From Iris pallida (Eukaryota; Streptophyta; Magnoliopsida; Asparagales; Iridaceae), in the NCBI GenBank assembly GCA_029216955.1, contig JANAVB010015600.1, forward strand, positions 31,913,554 to 31,977,553: DNA of 64,000 nt, written 5' to 3'. The first letter of the stretch is position 1; every line of letters starts with the position of its first letter. The position numbers and the translations under genes were made by a program. Of the stretch, positions 34,321-46,283 are shown piece by piece. The notes under the pieces were generated by a model that did not search any database, was not told where the DNA came from, and was given only the letters and a program-made list of their open reading frames with translations.

Positions 34321-37300
34321 GATACGTCGATTCGATGAAGGTCGATCGTATTCTGATAGATCCAGGGTCTGCTCTCAGTATCATGCCGAAGACAATGTTG
34401 GATGCGCTGAAAATCCCAGTGCATAGTCTCTCCAGTACAATCACCACCATCCTTGGGTTCAATCAGGGAAGGAGATAGCCTCTGGACAAGATTCGCTTAA
34501 AACTTCAAATAGGCAATCTTCGTACAAAGGTTACCTTCTATATCATTGATAACCATAGTTGCTCCTACAATGCTTTCTTGGGAAGAGTATTTCTGCACGA
34601 GCATAACATTGTTCCTTCAACTCTCTATCAATGTTTTAAATATGTCGATGATAATGGAAAGGTGCAAAAGGAGGTTGCTGATCTCTATCCTTTCAAAGGC
34701 TTTGAAGCATACTGCAATGATGCATGTATATACAAGGACGAATTCTTGAAGGTTGTTCTGTCTTTGGACACTGAAGAAGAGCAAGAAACAGTGCCCAATG
34801 ATACTCTTATCATTCCTGTCAAAGGGCATGTTTCTCGTCCACAATCTTCCAAGCCATTGGCTATTCACTTGCCAGTTCAGAAGCAATCAATTGATGATCA
34901 AGATCAAAGGGAGCTCACCTCTTCTGAGCCGCTTGTTATTGACCTCCGTCATAACAAGGAAAAAAGGCAGCTCACCTCTTCTGAGCCACTTGTTATAGAT
35001 TTATCTCATAACAAGAATAAAAGGGAGCTCACCTCCTCTGAGCCGCTTGTTATCGACCTTCATCGTAACAAAGCCAATCCTCCTCCACGTTCTTCTTCTC
35101 CCCCTCTTGTAATCAATCTGACCAAGCCTGCTAAGGCTAAAGGTCCTGCCGTAAATACGAATGTACAAATCAATAAAAAAGCATCTACTTTTCAGTATAC
35201 TGATGTCATTTATCATGCTAAATGCTATTTGGATATGTTATATAGCTATCAGTCATTTACATTGGGAGTTGTACAATCTCTTCAAATAGAAGTCTCACTT
35301 GAACACCCAAAAGATTTCTATCGTATTGTTCCTGCTCGTGAGAAAGGCGAGAGTCCAATACTTTTTAGTAAAGGACCGGAGCAACAATTCAGTTATACGG
35401 ATGATAACAAAATTAACGACACGGGGCATATTCAACTCCGTCATTACAGTCAACAATCAAAAGATATCATCCGAAAAATGGGTTACGACTTCAAGAGTGG
35501 CTTCAACTATGGTAAAGGTAGAAAAACTCCTCTCCGTACGACTGTTCCAAAAGAAAAGTCAGAGATGTATTACAGCAGGACCAAAAGAGGTCTTGGATAT
35601 GCTTCTCCTCTAGTATTATCCCCAGCAGGCTCTGAATCCGATAGTGAAGAGCGCTCTAACTCTTCTGATTCTAGATCATGGGATTCTGATACCAGCATTG
35701 GTCAAGTCCATCGGCTGACTGTATCTTTTAACATGGTCTACGTCGAACTTCCAGAAGGCTATGACGAGGATATCGAAGAAAGTCCTGAAATAGATCATTG
35801 GGCTCAGCGAATGGATACCCAATGGGAACTCCGATTCAAACAAAAGGAACCGCCAATCGAAGATCAATTAGTTCAAGTTGATGTAGGAGAGAGCGGGTCA
35901 CCTCGTCCAATATTCATCAGCAAGAATCTTCCAGAGACAGATAAACAAGAATTAATTCTTCTGATTAAAGGATACATTGATGTCTTTACCTGGAGTTATG
36001 AAGACATGCCAGGACTAGATCCCAAAGTTGCTACTCACAAATTGAATATTCTGCCGAATGCAAAACCGGTCAAACAGCAACAACGGCGTTTCAAGCCAGA
36101 AATGATGGATGCAATCGATGATAAAGTCAAGAAGTTTATCGCTTGTGGCTTTATTCGAGAAGAACAGCATCCTGACTGGGTAGATAATGTCGTCCCAGTT
36201 CTGAAGAAGACCGGCAAAGTTCGAGTCTGCATCGATTTTTGGGATCTTAATGAAGCATGTCCAAAAGATGAATTTCCTCTCCCTATCACGGACGTCATGA
36301 TCAACAACATCTGTGGGTTTGAAAGAATATCTTTCATGGACGGATTCTCCGGATATAATCAAATTCGGATGCATCCTGAAGATGAAAAGCATACTTCTTT
36401 CCGCACTTCTCGTGGAGTCTACTGCTACACTGTCATGCCATTTGGTCTCAAGAACGCTGGTGCAACATACCACCGAGCAATGAGTACCATCTTTCGAGAT
36501 CATCTGCGCAAGACCGTCGAATGCTATGTTGACGATAATGCTGTCAAAAGTCATCTAAAGGAAGATCACATCAAAGACCTGAGAACTATCTTCAATCTGA
36601 TGCACCAATACCAACTCAAAATGAATCCCACCAAGTCATTCTTGGGTGTCTCTAGTGGCAAATATCTCGGCTTCGTCATTACCTCTAAGGGTATACACAT
36701 GGATCCCGAGAAGATCAAAGCTATTCAAGAGATGCGTCCTCCACGCAACCTAAAAGAGCTACAAGGATTCCAAGGTCGACTTGCGTACATCAGGAGGTTT
36801 ATTTCGAATTTGTCTGGATGCTGCAGACCATTCACTCAACTCATGAAGAAGGGTGTATCTTTCATTTGGACCAAAGAATGTCAACGAGCATTTGACGACA
36901 TAAAGCGGTATCTCATGAACCCACCAGTCTTGGTGCCACCAATCTCAGGCATAACATTCTTAATGTATGTCCGTACTATGGATCATTCATTGGGTACTTT
37001 ACTTGCCCAAAAGAATAAAGAAGGCCACGAACAAGCTATCTACTATCTCAGTCGTACTATGATTGGTGCTAAACACTGTTATAGTTCGGTCGAAAAGGAG
37101 TGCCTAGCTCTTATGTTCACTGTTCAAAAGACTCGGCATTACATCATTGGCCAAACTATTCATGTCATATCCCGAGTTAATCCTCTTCGGGTCCTGATGA
37201 AGAAACCCAGCACACTTAATTCTCGGCTGGCTATATGGGCTATTCTACTAGCCCAATATGACATGGTATATGTTCCTCAAAAGTCTGTCAAAGGCCAAGC

Positions 37301-39179
37301 ACTGGCGGATTTCTTAGCAGCTCATCCTGTTCCAGAGACGTCCAAACTCTATGATGAAATTCCAGATGAGACTTTGGAATCTAACACAATCTCTGAAGAA
37401 TTTCCTACTTGGCGTCTATTCTTTGATGGTGCATCCAGGATTGGACCCAATGGTGTCATTGTCGCAGAAGTTGGAGTTGTTCTCGTTTCTCCAGACGGAT
37501 CAACTATCCAAAGAGCCTACTCCCTAGATGAGCCTTGCTCTAACAACGTGGCAGAGTACAATGCTCTACTCATCGGTCTTCAGTTAGCCAAACAACTTGA
37601 CGTCGAGTATCTTGAAGTCTATGGCGACTCCAAGTTGGTTGTTAATCAGGTTAGAGGAACTTATGAAGTTCGCCATCAAGATCTAATGCCTTACTTTGAA
37701 GCGGCAATCAACATGGCTACATCATTCAAAGCCTTCTTCATTGAATATGTACGCCAAGCTTGCAATACTGAAGCCGACGCTTTGGCCAATCTTGCAGCAG
37801 TCTTAGCCATTCCCATCAAAAGACAACAAGTGGTGGTCATTTCTAATCGAGAATTGTTTTGCATCGAAAACAATCCTAATATTGAGTTCAGTAATCTTAC
37901 TGAAGTCAATGTTATCAATGAAGATTGGAGAACTCCGTTCATCGACTTTGTGGTTCATGACATACTCCCTGAAGATCCCAAAGAGGCTACGAGTATTCGT
38001 CGACGGTCTCTGCGGTTCTACTACAATCAGACCACCAAAACTCTCTACCGGTGAACTTATGATGGCCTACTCTTGCGCTGTCTTGCTGGTGATGAAGCAA
38101 AGCAAGTACTGCGTGAAGCTCACGACGGTGTCTACGGAGCACATCAACCTGGTCCTAAACTACAGGATCGCATCCGACGCATGGGTTACTACTGGCCCTC
38201 TATGGTATCTGATGGAATCAAATATGCGAGGAAATGTCGAGCTTGTCAAATCCACGCAGATTTTATTCAACCATCTGATTTCCTGCATCCGACGGCCGCC
38301 TCCTGGCCTTTTGAAGCTTGGGGTATGGACATTATAGATCCTATTAATCCTCCTTCTTCTAGAGGACATCGGTTCATATTAGCAATAACCGATTACTTCT
38401 CTAAATGGGCCGAAGCTATACCTCTGGCTGAAGTCAAGACTAGCAGTGTCATTAACTTCGTCAAACATTATGTTATCTATCGATTTGGTGTACCTCGAAG
38501 AATCATCCATGACAACGGACCACAATTCATCAGCCAGAAGTTTACGAGATTTTGCGATGATCATCAGATTGACAATATCGCCTCTACAGCCTACAATCCT
38601 GCCGCTAACGGCTTAGCTGAAGCTTTCAACAAGACTATTATCAAGCTCCTCAAGAAGTTTTTATCCACTAACAAACGAAACTGGAGTGAAAAGCTTGGAC
38701 AATGTCTTTGGGCTTATCGAACTACGGTCCGCAATCCCACAGGCTTTACACTTTTCTCTCTGGTGTACGGCTGTGAAGCAGTTCTGCCTCTGGAACTTCA
38801 AATTCTATCTCTAAGGATTGCCATTGCTAATGAACTCACTACAGAGAACAACGATCTTCTTCGACTTCAAGAGTTAGAAGCACTCGATGAGAAGCGGTTA
38901 ATGGCTCAACAGCATATTGAGTTGTATCAAGCCCGCATCTCGAAGACTTTCAACCGCAAAGTTAAAGTCAGAGCCTTTCAGCAATGAGAGCTTATTCTAA
39001 CAGTCAGACGTCCTATGACTATGACTCACTCGAGCAAAGGCAAGTTCGATGCGAAGTGGGAAGGGCCTTATATTGTCAGCAAAGTCTTTTCAAACGGAGC
39101 TTATCAACTTTCAAAGTTAGATGGTCGAGTTGCAATGATGCCTATCAATGGCAAATTCCTCAAGAAATACTATATATAA
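34321..39179 (+). pseudogene. TAT-A pol: protease, RT, dual RNase H, integrase
   Basis: After one GATAC the protease frame continues (ILIDPGSALSIMP, then FYIIDN); a TAG interrupts near 34477. A Ser-rich spacer with three LTSSEPLVIDL repeats follows (34900-35070). Reverse transcriptase covers about 36060-36720 with YVDD at 36525-36536, followed by N where TAT-B has I. RNase H follows (GAKHCYSSVEKECLAL), then a second RNase H (WRLFFDGASR, VYGDSKLVVNQV), diagnostic of the TAT lineage. A TGA at 38052 separates these from integrase (CRACQIHAD zinc ligands, WGMDIIDP, HDNGPQF, NGLAEAFNK). A TGA at 38985 precedes the integrase tail (KGKFDAKWEGPYIV), which ends at a TAA at 39177-39179. The single-base stops suggest a once-continuous frame of recent age. 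Confidence 0.93.
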
Positions 39180-39264
39180 ATATAACAGAGATTTTATGTA
39201 AATAAGATCAGACAGTTCATAAATAAAGTTTGATTTTTTTTATCATAAATGATGTTACATGATA

Positions 39265-39588
39265 TCAAGGAAGGTCAGTATCATCCTTCTCGATATTGGG
39301 ACGAGGACCACTGCCGTCTTTATCAAAGATACAATCAGCAAAAGAGCCAAGAACATCTTTGTTGGAACCTACAAGGAATTTGCAGGTAGCCATCCTCATG
39401 GCTTCTTCTTCTTTTGTCGTCCCGAGTTCAAGCAGGAAATCCAAGATGTCCCTTGGTGGTTTGGGTGCACACGAACCTTCGTCCACTTCTGCCTGCTTTG
39501 GCTGGACTGGATCGACTGAATGTTCCCCAGAACCCGCTTTCAGCTTCGAGGTAATTTCAGCCTTCTTGGATGCATCTTCAGACAACAT
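39265..39588 (-). CDS. Small antisense ORF in TAT-A, unknown function (107 aa)
   Basis: Starts MLSEDASKKAEITSKLKAG and ends close to the converging pol stop at 39179. It is hydrophilic at first, then contains PRDILDFLLELGTTKEEEAM and a C-terminal acidic stretch. I recognise no family. A TATA box lies about 50 bp upstream and a long tandem array follows behind it, which suggests a separate antisense transcription unit. TAT-B has lost this region by deletion, so conservation cannot be tested inside the window. It could instead be a 3' exon of the larger antisense gene, but the own TATA box argues against that. Confidence 0.5.
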   Translation of the reverse strand: MLSEDASKKAEITSKLKAGSGEHSVDPVQPKQAEVDEGSCAPKPPRDILDFLLELGTTKEEEAMRMATCKFLVGSNKDVLGSFADCIFDKDGSGPRPNIEKDDTDLP

Positions 39589-39636
39589 CTTTATGTTGAA
39601 AAGTGGAAATGATCATTCCTTTCAGATTTCTGTTCT

Positions 39637-39644
39637 ATTTATAG
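39637..39644 (-). promoter_or_regulatory. TATA box of the small antisense ORF
   Basis: CCTATAAATAGA on the minus strand, about 50 bp before the ATG at 39588, directly downstream of the 26-bp array. The same CTATAAATA form precedes the larger antisense genes. Confidence 0.55.
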
Positions 39645-39681
39645 GCAGAGATTCTAAAAAACAACGAAACGACATAATCAT

Positions 39682-40104
39682 CTGACGGTTCATCCATTCA
39701 TATTCATCTAACGGTTCATCCGTTCATATTCATCTGACGGTTCACCCGTTTATTCATTTTATATGACGGTTCGTCCGTTCACATTTATCTGACGGTTCAT
39801 CCGTTCACATTCATCTGACGGTTCGTCCGTTCACATTCATTTGACGGTTCATGCGTTCATATTCATCTGACGGTTCGCCCGTTCATCATTCGACGGTTTA
39901 CCCGTTCATTCATTATCATCCACTTGACGGTTTACCCATTCATTATCCGACGGTTTACCCGTTCATTCATCATATTCATCCGACGGTTCACCCGTTCATT
40001 CAATCTGACGATTTGTTCGTTCATTCCACTCATTTGACGGTTCATCTGTTCATCCTGACAATTCACTTCGTTCACACATTTTGACGATTCATTTCGTTCA
40101 TTTA
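39682..40104. repeat. About 15-copy 26-bp array with ACGG-CCGT dyads
   Basis: Units of the form CTGACGGTTCATCCGTTCAT plus a short TATTCAT tail repeat about every 26 bp, becoming irregular after 39890. Each unit holds ACGG-TTCAT-CCGT, an imperfect inverted pair. One unit contains TCTAACGGTTC, the form of a plant MSA/MYB3R element. The array lies upstream of the small antisense ORF's TATA box. Confidence 0.9.
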
Positions 40105-40408
40105 TCCACATCAGCAACTTATCATCCTCGATTAAGTTGTCTATTGAAATAATGATATTCAATAAATTATATTTGCTACGTCCATATTACCTCTGAGTAG
40201 ATATATTTGAATATAATTATTTTCCAGAATCAAGAAATATATCATGTTCCGTACCTCTGAATATATTTTCTATCTCTATTATTTGTATCTGAATAAGATA
40301 TTTAATAAATAATAAGAGCCACAACAAAATGTCTTTTTATTTGATCAAAATTCAAGACATTACAAAAACATACATATTGCAAAATCTAGAAGATACAAGG
40401 AATCTTTT

Positions 40409-43400
40409 TACTGAGCTGGAGGTGTCATCAGATTGGCAATCTGTTGCTTTAGAGTCGGCAGACGCTCTTCGTGGGATTCCATCACTCTCTTTCTGGCCTC
40501 TTCCATCCCAGATGTCTCGTTTATAAGTTGGCATGGTTATCATTCTGCGAGTGATTTCATCATTATGAGCTGCGGCATATGCGTCTCTTTCTTGGGTTAG
40601 AGCACTGAGTTGTTGGATTGTAGTTTGATGCTCAGTAACCTCATCTTCCAGTTCTTGTTGAAGACGAGCAATCTCCGCTCTCAGTTCAGCAATTCTTCTT
40701 TCTTTTCTTTCAGCAGTAGATGTCACCGATTCTACCTTGGAATTGTACTCAGTAGATTTAGTAGCAAAAGTATCCAAGAGAATCTGAAAATTTACTCTCT
40801 CAACTGCAGCTTCCTGAGCCATCCGTTCATATTCCGCTTGAACTAAGGGCTCTACCTCTCCCTTATTGAGCTCTTTGTAGTTCTTTATTGAAGTCTCTAG
40901 CTCATTTAATATGTGTTCAAGAAATATGGCCTGAGGCTCGTCACCTTGCTCACGGATAGCATGAATTAAGAAAGAGGTTGGACCTCTAACTGTATAAAAA
41001 TCAGCATCCTCTTTTTCCATCACCCTATTGATCAATGGCCCCAATAAATCGAAGAAAAATTTGGTAAATGATTAAACGACGAACTGATTGGTAGCCAGAG
41101 CTCCAGGAGTCGCAGCTACTGCTTTTGATGACTAGGCAGCAGGACGTTCAGTTTCTTGTACTTGGACAGAAGGCTCTTTGAATAAAGGAACTATAGTGGA
41201 GCTGGTCGCTCCTCCTGGTTGTTCCTCTGCAAAATTAAATATTGTTATTTTGCCTGTCATTTGCTACTATCAAAGAGAATCAAAAGTGAAAACAATCTTA
41301 CCATGGTTCGATCCGACAACAGGTCTATCATCTATTGGAACAGATTCTAGTTGAGCAGAAGTAGCTTCAGACATTATTGCCTGACTACTTCCTGCTTCGG
41401 AACTACAGGATAAATGGCGACTGCTACTAGCAATTGTTGTCGCCAGTACTATGTCCATGCATACTGGAGGAGCTGGAGAAGATCCAAGTTCTGTAGGGAT
41501 AAGAATAAAGATGTTAGCTGTCAATCTATTTAAAGAAAATTGCTAATTTCATTTTATACCTTGGAGATCAACAGCGGGAGTTTTCTCCAGGGCCGCTTCT
41601 TCATCTGCTATCTTTGCTAGAGATGCCTGTAACTCAACATCATTTTTAGGATCTAAGGTATCATCAGCAGCCATAGGAGATACATGCTCTTCATCATCCC
41701 CTTCAGGATCATGTGTATCCTCAATGTCCTCAGATGATGAACTCTCCTCATTTTTATCTTCTTCCGGCACCTCCCCACTGACAGTTGCAGCGGTTTGATC
41801 AACATAATCCTGTGAGCCGAAGTCACAGTCATCTAAAGCCTCGATCATAAGACGATCTTCCTCTGCTCGAACTGCGCCCGGTGTTGCAGGAAGCTTAGTT
41901 GTTTCCATTGTTAACGGAGGAGATCGTACAATTTCTTCTTCTCTAGGCTCTACAGCCTCATCTCTTTGATTAACATCTTCCATGGGCTCTACGGCCTCAT
42001 TTTTTTGGTCAACTTCTTTTCTCTGTTCGATCTCCTCCCTTTGTTCTGGACTAAGAGTTTGATGCCCAGACTCAGAAATAGGGGTAGGAGATGGCATAGT
42101 GATTCCAGCCAAAGCGTTCGTCACTACCGAAGACAAGATTTGCCTTGAGGGAGAAACTGTTCTCTTCTTTCTTCTGTGAGCTAGCTTCTTCTTTCTATGT
42201 AGAGGTTGCTCAGGACTCTCTATGTTTACCACCTTGACCTGCTTCTGAATAGAGGTCGGTGTAGCTGCCTCATCTCGAGTGGACTCGGCCATTTGTCTAG
42301 ATTGTGATCTCGTGGTAACTTTCTCTGAAGAATGTTCCAAGATCAATTTCTTCTTCACAGCTGGAGAAGAAGGCTCTTCTCTCCTTTTCTTCTTCTCTTT
42401 GACTGGAGACTTCACAACCTTCAGAGAAATTCTTAAAGGTTGGTTAACTTCCTCAGGGAAATTGGCTTCTCGGGAAGCTTCCAATGGATCGTCCACCGGC
42501 TCATGTTCTTCGTCGTTATTGGGAGCTAATGTGTCAGTCTCTCATTTTCTCAGACGATTTGTTGTTGCAAAACTATCAACGAGGCTATAGTTTTCAGCAA
42601 ATGTGTTTCCAGCAGTGTAAAACTATAAATAAGTATATAGCATTTTAGGACCAGCATCAGTTTTGTTTGGCATCGAGAACACAGCCCTAGCGTCTCGAGC
42701 ATTATAATATGCCCATGCTCTCGCACCGTCGATCAGGTATCCTTTCCCTTGAAGGCAAGTAATTGCGTTGCCCACATGAAATTGGTCATAACCGAACTGA
42801 CGGGCGAAGCGGCTCGGCAAATAAGGTTCTAAATAGCATTCTTCTTCAAATCTGTATACTAAATGAGATGGTCTGATTGTCTTCAGCCATTCAAAAGATA
42901 CTCGACCTATTGGTTGCCTCCTAAGGTCAATTAGATTTGCTGCCATATCCTCATTACCAGTTGGAGGAGGAGAGCAAAGAAAATTCCATCCTTTTCCAAG
43001 GTTTAGAGTTCGCCTGCAGTCCCTCAGACTAGTGTATATCCACCGGCTCTGTGAGAATCTGCGTAGAAAACTGCCACCAACTGCTCACATAGCAGGGTTC
43101 ATCAATGATGGATGATGCAAGAGCAACCATCCGAATAAGTATGTGTAGGGTAACTCCAGTCTAGGAAAGACACCCTTATCACCCTTGTTCTTGAGCATAG
43201 AATCAACGTACAGACGAAGACCTGCATTTACCCTACAGGTCATCGCTGATAATAGGTCCATCCGGTAGCCAAACACTAACCGGACAGCAGCAAAAAGAAC
43301 ACCGCGATGGAAGCGGTCTACAACACTTGCTCCAGGCACGACAAAGCGACGTAGCCAGTACGTCAGAAATCCTGCTAGCTGGGCGTGTTTAGACATGGAC

Positions 43401-45159
43401 CTGTAGCCCATTCTTATAAAGCTCTCCACAAATTCTCCAGCCTTAAGAGGAGGATATTGGTGTTCATCCTCAACTTCGATATCCATTCTGTTATTATCCT
43501 CCATCAGCTTTATCACTTCACTATTGCTGAGGGGATGGAAGAAATCAGGGTTACATGAATCATGATCTTTTGTCTTTTTCTTAATAATGCGGTTGAGAAA
43601 AAGATAAGTCAACCACTTGGATGAATAGCATGTGCCAGCAGAACCACTTTGGTAATACAAAGGGCATATGTTATAGTGGCACAAAAGCTCATCAAAGACT
43701 TCCACCATCTTGGAATTCTCTCGACGAAGTCTATCTAGTTCGTCGTTGGTCGGGACGTACTCCTCGTAAGGCAACTCACCCATTGGTAAATATGAGATAT
43801 ACTTCATCTCATGTAGAGCTAAGCCCATTTCCCCACAGGGCGTCATAAATGTCCCTGTCCTGTAGTTGTACCTCTCTGCCAGAGCCAAAAACAGATGAGG
43901 ATTTGGAAATAAGCCGTATACAGTAGCGTGTACCGTATTATACAAATCAATTTCTCTGAGTTTATCTTCAAACTGGCCCAGTATCCAGTTAGCTATGCAG
44001 CTCCATCTCTTGATGTCTGGGTTTACCAGACCTGTCAACCGGATGTCTTGATCCGGATATCTACCTTCTGCCTTGGCATATTCATTAGCAAAAACCGGTG
44101 TTCTTACCGGTAGCAACAGAGATGAGTTTTCAGGAGGGATGCACCCTGGCTTCAACCCCCTCAGTAGAATGCCGTGATGCTCAAATGAGCTATAAAACAT
44201 GTCCCTGTTGTTTGGGCCCTTCTTGACGCAGATTTTTCCCGTCCGTGCATGCTGGAGGGGAGTGATGTCCCAATCCATCCTCCTAGGATGGCTTGCATGA
44301 GCATACCGTGCTAAGGGGAGGCATCGAGCTAGGTCTGGTAACTTGACCAATTTCTCCTTTCTTGGGAAAGTTCTCGACTCAACTCGAGGTCTTGGTTGAG
44401 AACTTTTATCAATGGCGTCGCCAATTAGGAACATCAGTTTTTTATGAGTGACAATATCAGCAGATTGCAGAGGCTGTCCATTTACCAGACTTAGCAAAGT
44501 CTCGTTGTCCTGAGCTATTAGGATAGCTTGACGAGATGAGGGAAGGGCATACTGCGGGAAGAGTACATGAGATAAGTCCTCCTTGAAATCTGGTTCAGAT
44601 AAAGTTCCTACGAAGATTTTGTAATTAGGATCCTCTCTGGTATCAACTGCATCAAACAGAAAAGAACAAACTTTAGTACAAGTCAAGTCAGAAATTCTGT
44701 CTTCAGATTGCACAAAGCATCAGATTGCGCAGATATCAGACTGCGCAAACATCAGACTGCACAGATATCAGACTGCGCAAGCATCAGATTGCACAGATAT
44801 CAGTCTGCGTAAGCATCAGATTGCGCTGACAATCTCGTACAAAACAGTCGATTGTGCTGACGTCTGCCAGCACAATTCAACCGATTGTGCGAGAAGTAAT
44901 TCTTCATAAAAATGAAGAATGATGAGTTCGTGCAATCAAAACCCTAAACAGGGTGGCGTAGTATGATCTCACATCTAAAAAGAGATGGATTCTTAGATTC
45001 AGTAAAGTTGAAAGACCCTAAAAAGGGTTTTCGATTGAGTTCTCTACCTCTCAAAGCGGGGTGTGCAGCTTCGTGTCGGAAAGGACGCGATGCAACGCGA
45101 GCCGAAGACTCGGCGAGGGCCTTGCCCTTGTCGGCGGCGAAGGATCGCTTGGGGGCCAT
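40409..45159 (-). pseudogene. TAT-A antisense gene: PMD-like, linker, coiled coil
   Basis: Exon 1 (45159-45048) starts MAPKRSFAADKGKA; the donor is gtagag. The acceptor is tttgatgcag, with exon 2 from 44646 (VDTREDPNYKIF), and both sides are phase 1. The globular region (44646-42623) contains GTFMTPCGEMGLALHEM, IRPSHLVYRFEEECYLEPYL and SRFARQFGYDQ, motifs I associate with the plant mobile domain (aminotransferase-like) family. One in-frame TGA is at 43085. A linker (42540-41270) follows with basic KSPVKEKKKRRE and RKKKLAHRRKKR patches, likely nuclear signals, and an acidic Ser-rich stretch. The tail (about 41044-40409) is a predicted coiled coil (AELRAEIARLQQELEDEV) with a late frameshift near 40490. 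Host PMD proteins MAIN and MAIL1 are nuclear and affect transposon silencing; the TAT product's role is unknown. Confidence 0.7.
44722..44834. repeat. Seven-copy 16-bp array in the TAT-A antisense intron
   Basis: Units AGAYTGCGCARRYATC start at 44722, 44738, 44754, 44770, 44786, 44802 and 44818, a strict 16-bp period. The core TGCGCA is the TAT-A motif also found in its LTRs. Some copies have decayed to TGCACA or TGCGTA. Confidence 0.92.
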
Positions 45160-45255
45160 GAGATCGACGGGGAAGAAAGATTGAAGTCGGAGTGGGCTCG
45201 GGGTTTCTCTCTCTCAATGAAAGCAAGTAAAGAATAATTCGAAGGATCGGGGAAA

Positions 45256-45350
45256 CTATTTATAGTTTTCAAAGAACAAACGGCCGTCACAGATTACGCC
45301 GAAAAAGCAGGGGCTGATTCATCCGATTGCGCAGACAGCTCTACATATGC
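45256..45350 (-). promoter_or_regulatory. TAT-A antisense promoter region
   Basis: CTATAAATAG on the minus strand at 45256-45265, about 97 bp before the exon 1 ATG. Upstream at about 45328-45350 are GATTGCGCAGAC and TATGCGCAAC, copies of the element's motif. TAT-B and TAT-C have a TATA box at a similar distance. Confidence 0.65.
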
Positions 45351-45420
45351 GCAACTTGATTTAAAATTCAAAATTCAAAGTATTTCAAAATTTTGAATAA
45401 ATTCAACTTTCGAAAACTTT

Positions 45421-45431
45421 GAAGGGGGTCT
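45421..45431 (+). other. TAT-A polypurine tract
   Basis: GAAGGGGGTCT immediately before the 3' LTR. TAT-C has the identical tract and TAT-B has GAAGGAGGTCT, each after a shared GAAAACTTT. Confidence 0.8.
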
Positions 45432-46283
45432 TGTAGGTCCTAAAAAATCAAGTTGCACCCATCAACAAAGTCATGAAAATCAAGAAAAATAGCTTTCAAA
45501 TGAACTGCGCAGACATCAGATTGCGCATCATTCAGATTGCCAGACTGGACTACGCACATTCTCAAATGCGCAAGCTGACGTGGCCATGTCATCATTACCT
45601 GACAAAATCAAATCTTTTGACAACTGACAGCACAAAGAACGAGAAGACTGTTCGTTTGTTGTGCCGTACAGTGCTCGAGGATAGCTGAACATGCAGCGCA
45701 ATCTATCTGCAGCACAATCCATGCCAGCGCCATCCATTCTAGCGTAATTCAAAGTCAGCGCAATCCAAAGTCAGCGTACTTCATCAAGAAAACTGACAAA
45801 AGTACACGTGGCATTCATGCCATCAATTGCTCGTTACGTGGCAACCGTCTGTACATGATTATGCGTATTTCAATCAAATGATGCCATGTGTCCAAGGCAG
45901 CTGGCCCACGATCAGACAACTGCCTGCGCAGTCTAAGGCTGTGCAATCCAGTGCCTGCGTAATCCAACTTGCGCCATTCAGAATAACTAAAAGTTAGTTA
46001 TTTCCAGAACTCTATAAATAGAGTTTCAAGTCTTCATTCAAGGGGATCAGACATAAAAAGTTCAGAAATATCAGAGAGTTCAGGAGTTCTTGCCTAAGTG
46101 CTGCTGCATTCTTCTGAGGCTTTTGCCTTCAAATTCAGAGGCTACCGTCTTCAAAGTTCACATCGTCCAAGGGATAAAGCAATCGTCTTCTAGATTGGAT
46201 TCCTACAGTTGTACTTTCCCAGAATTCTTGTAATCTTTACAAAGTTTATATCAATAAAGTTCATACTTTTGTTTTTACAAACA
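45432..46283 (+). repeat. TAT-A 3' LTR
   Basis: Partner of the copy at 20571-21423. It ends ACAAACA followed by the AGGAT duplication. Differences from the 5' copy are mainly CG to TG/CA, many of them within motif copies. Confidence 0.93.

Larger units (their letters stand above)
20571..46283 (+). mobile_element. TAT-A: Ty3/gypsy TAT (Ogre/Retand-like) retrotransposon
   Basis: LTRs of 853 and 852 bp start TGTAGG and end CAAACA, and the 5-bp duplication AGGAT flanks the element (20566-20570, 46284-46288). The order is PBS, gag, protease, RT, RNase H, a second RNase H, integrase, two antisense genes, PPT and LTR. The dual RNase H and antisense ORFs mark the TAT lineage. It landed inside the antisense gene of TAT-C. 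Copia-2 later split it in the protease. Without copia-2 it is about 16.9 kb. By hand I count about 48 LTR differences, mostly C/T and G/A changes. Confidence 0.93.

Noticed and set aside
39682..40104. CRISPR-like array
   Set aside because: Units are contiguous degenerate tandem repeats without unique spacers, in a plant retrotransposon.
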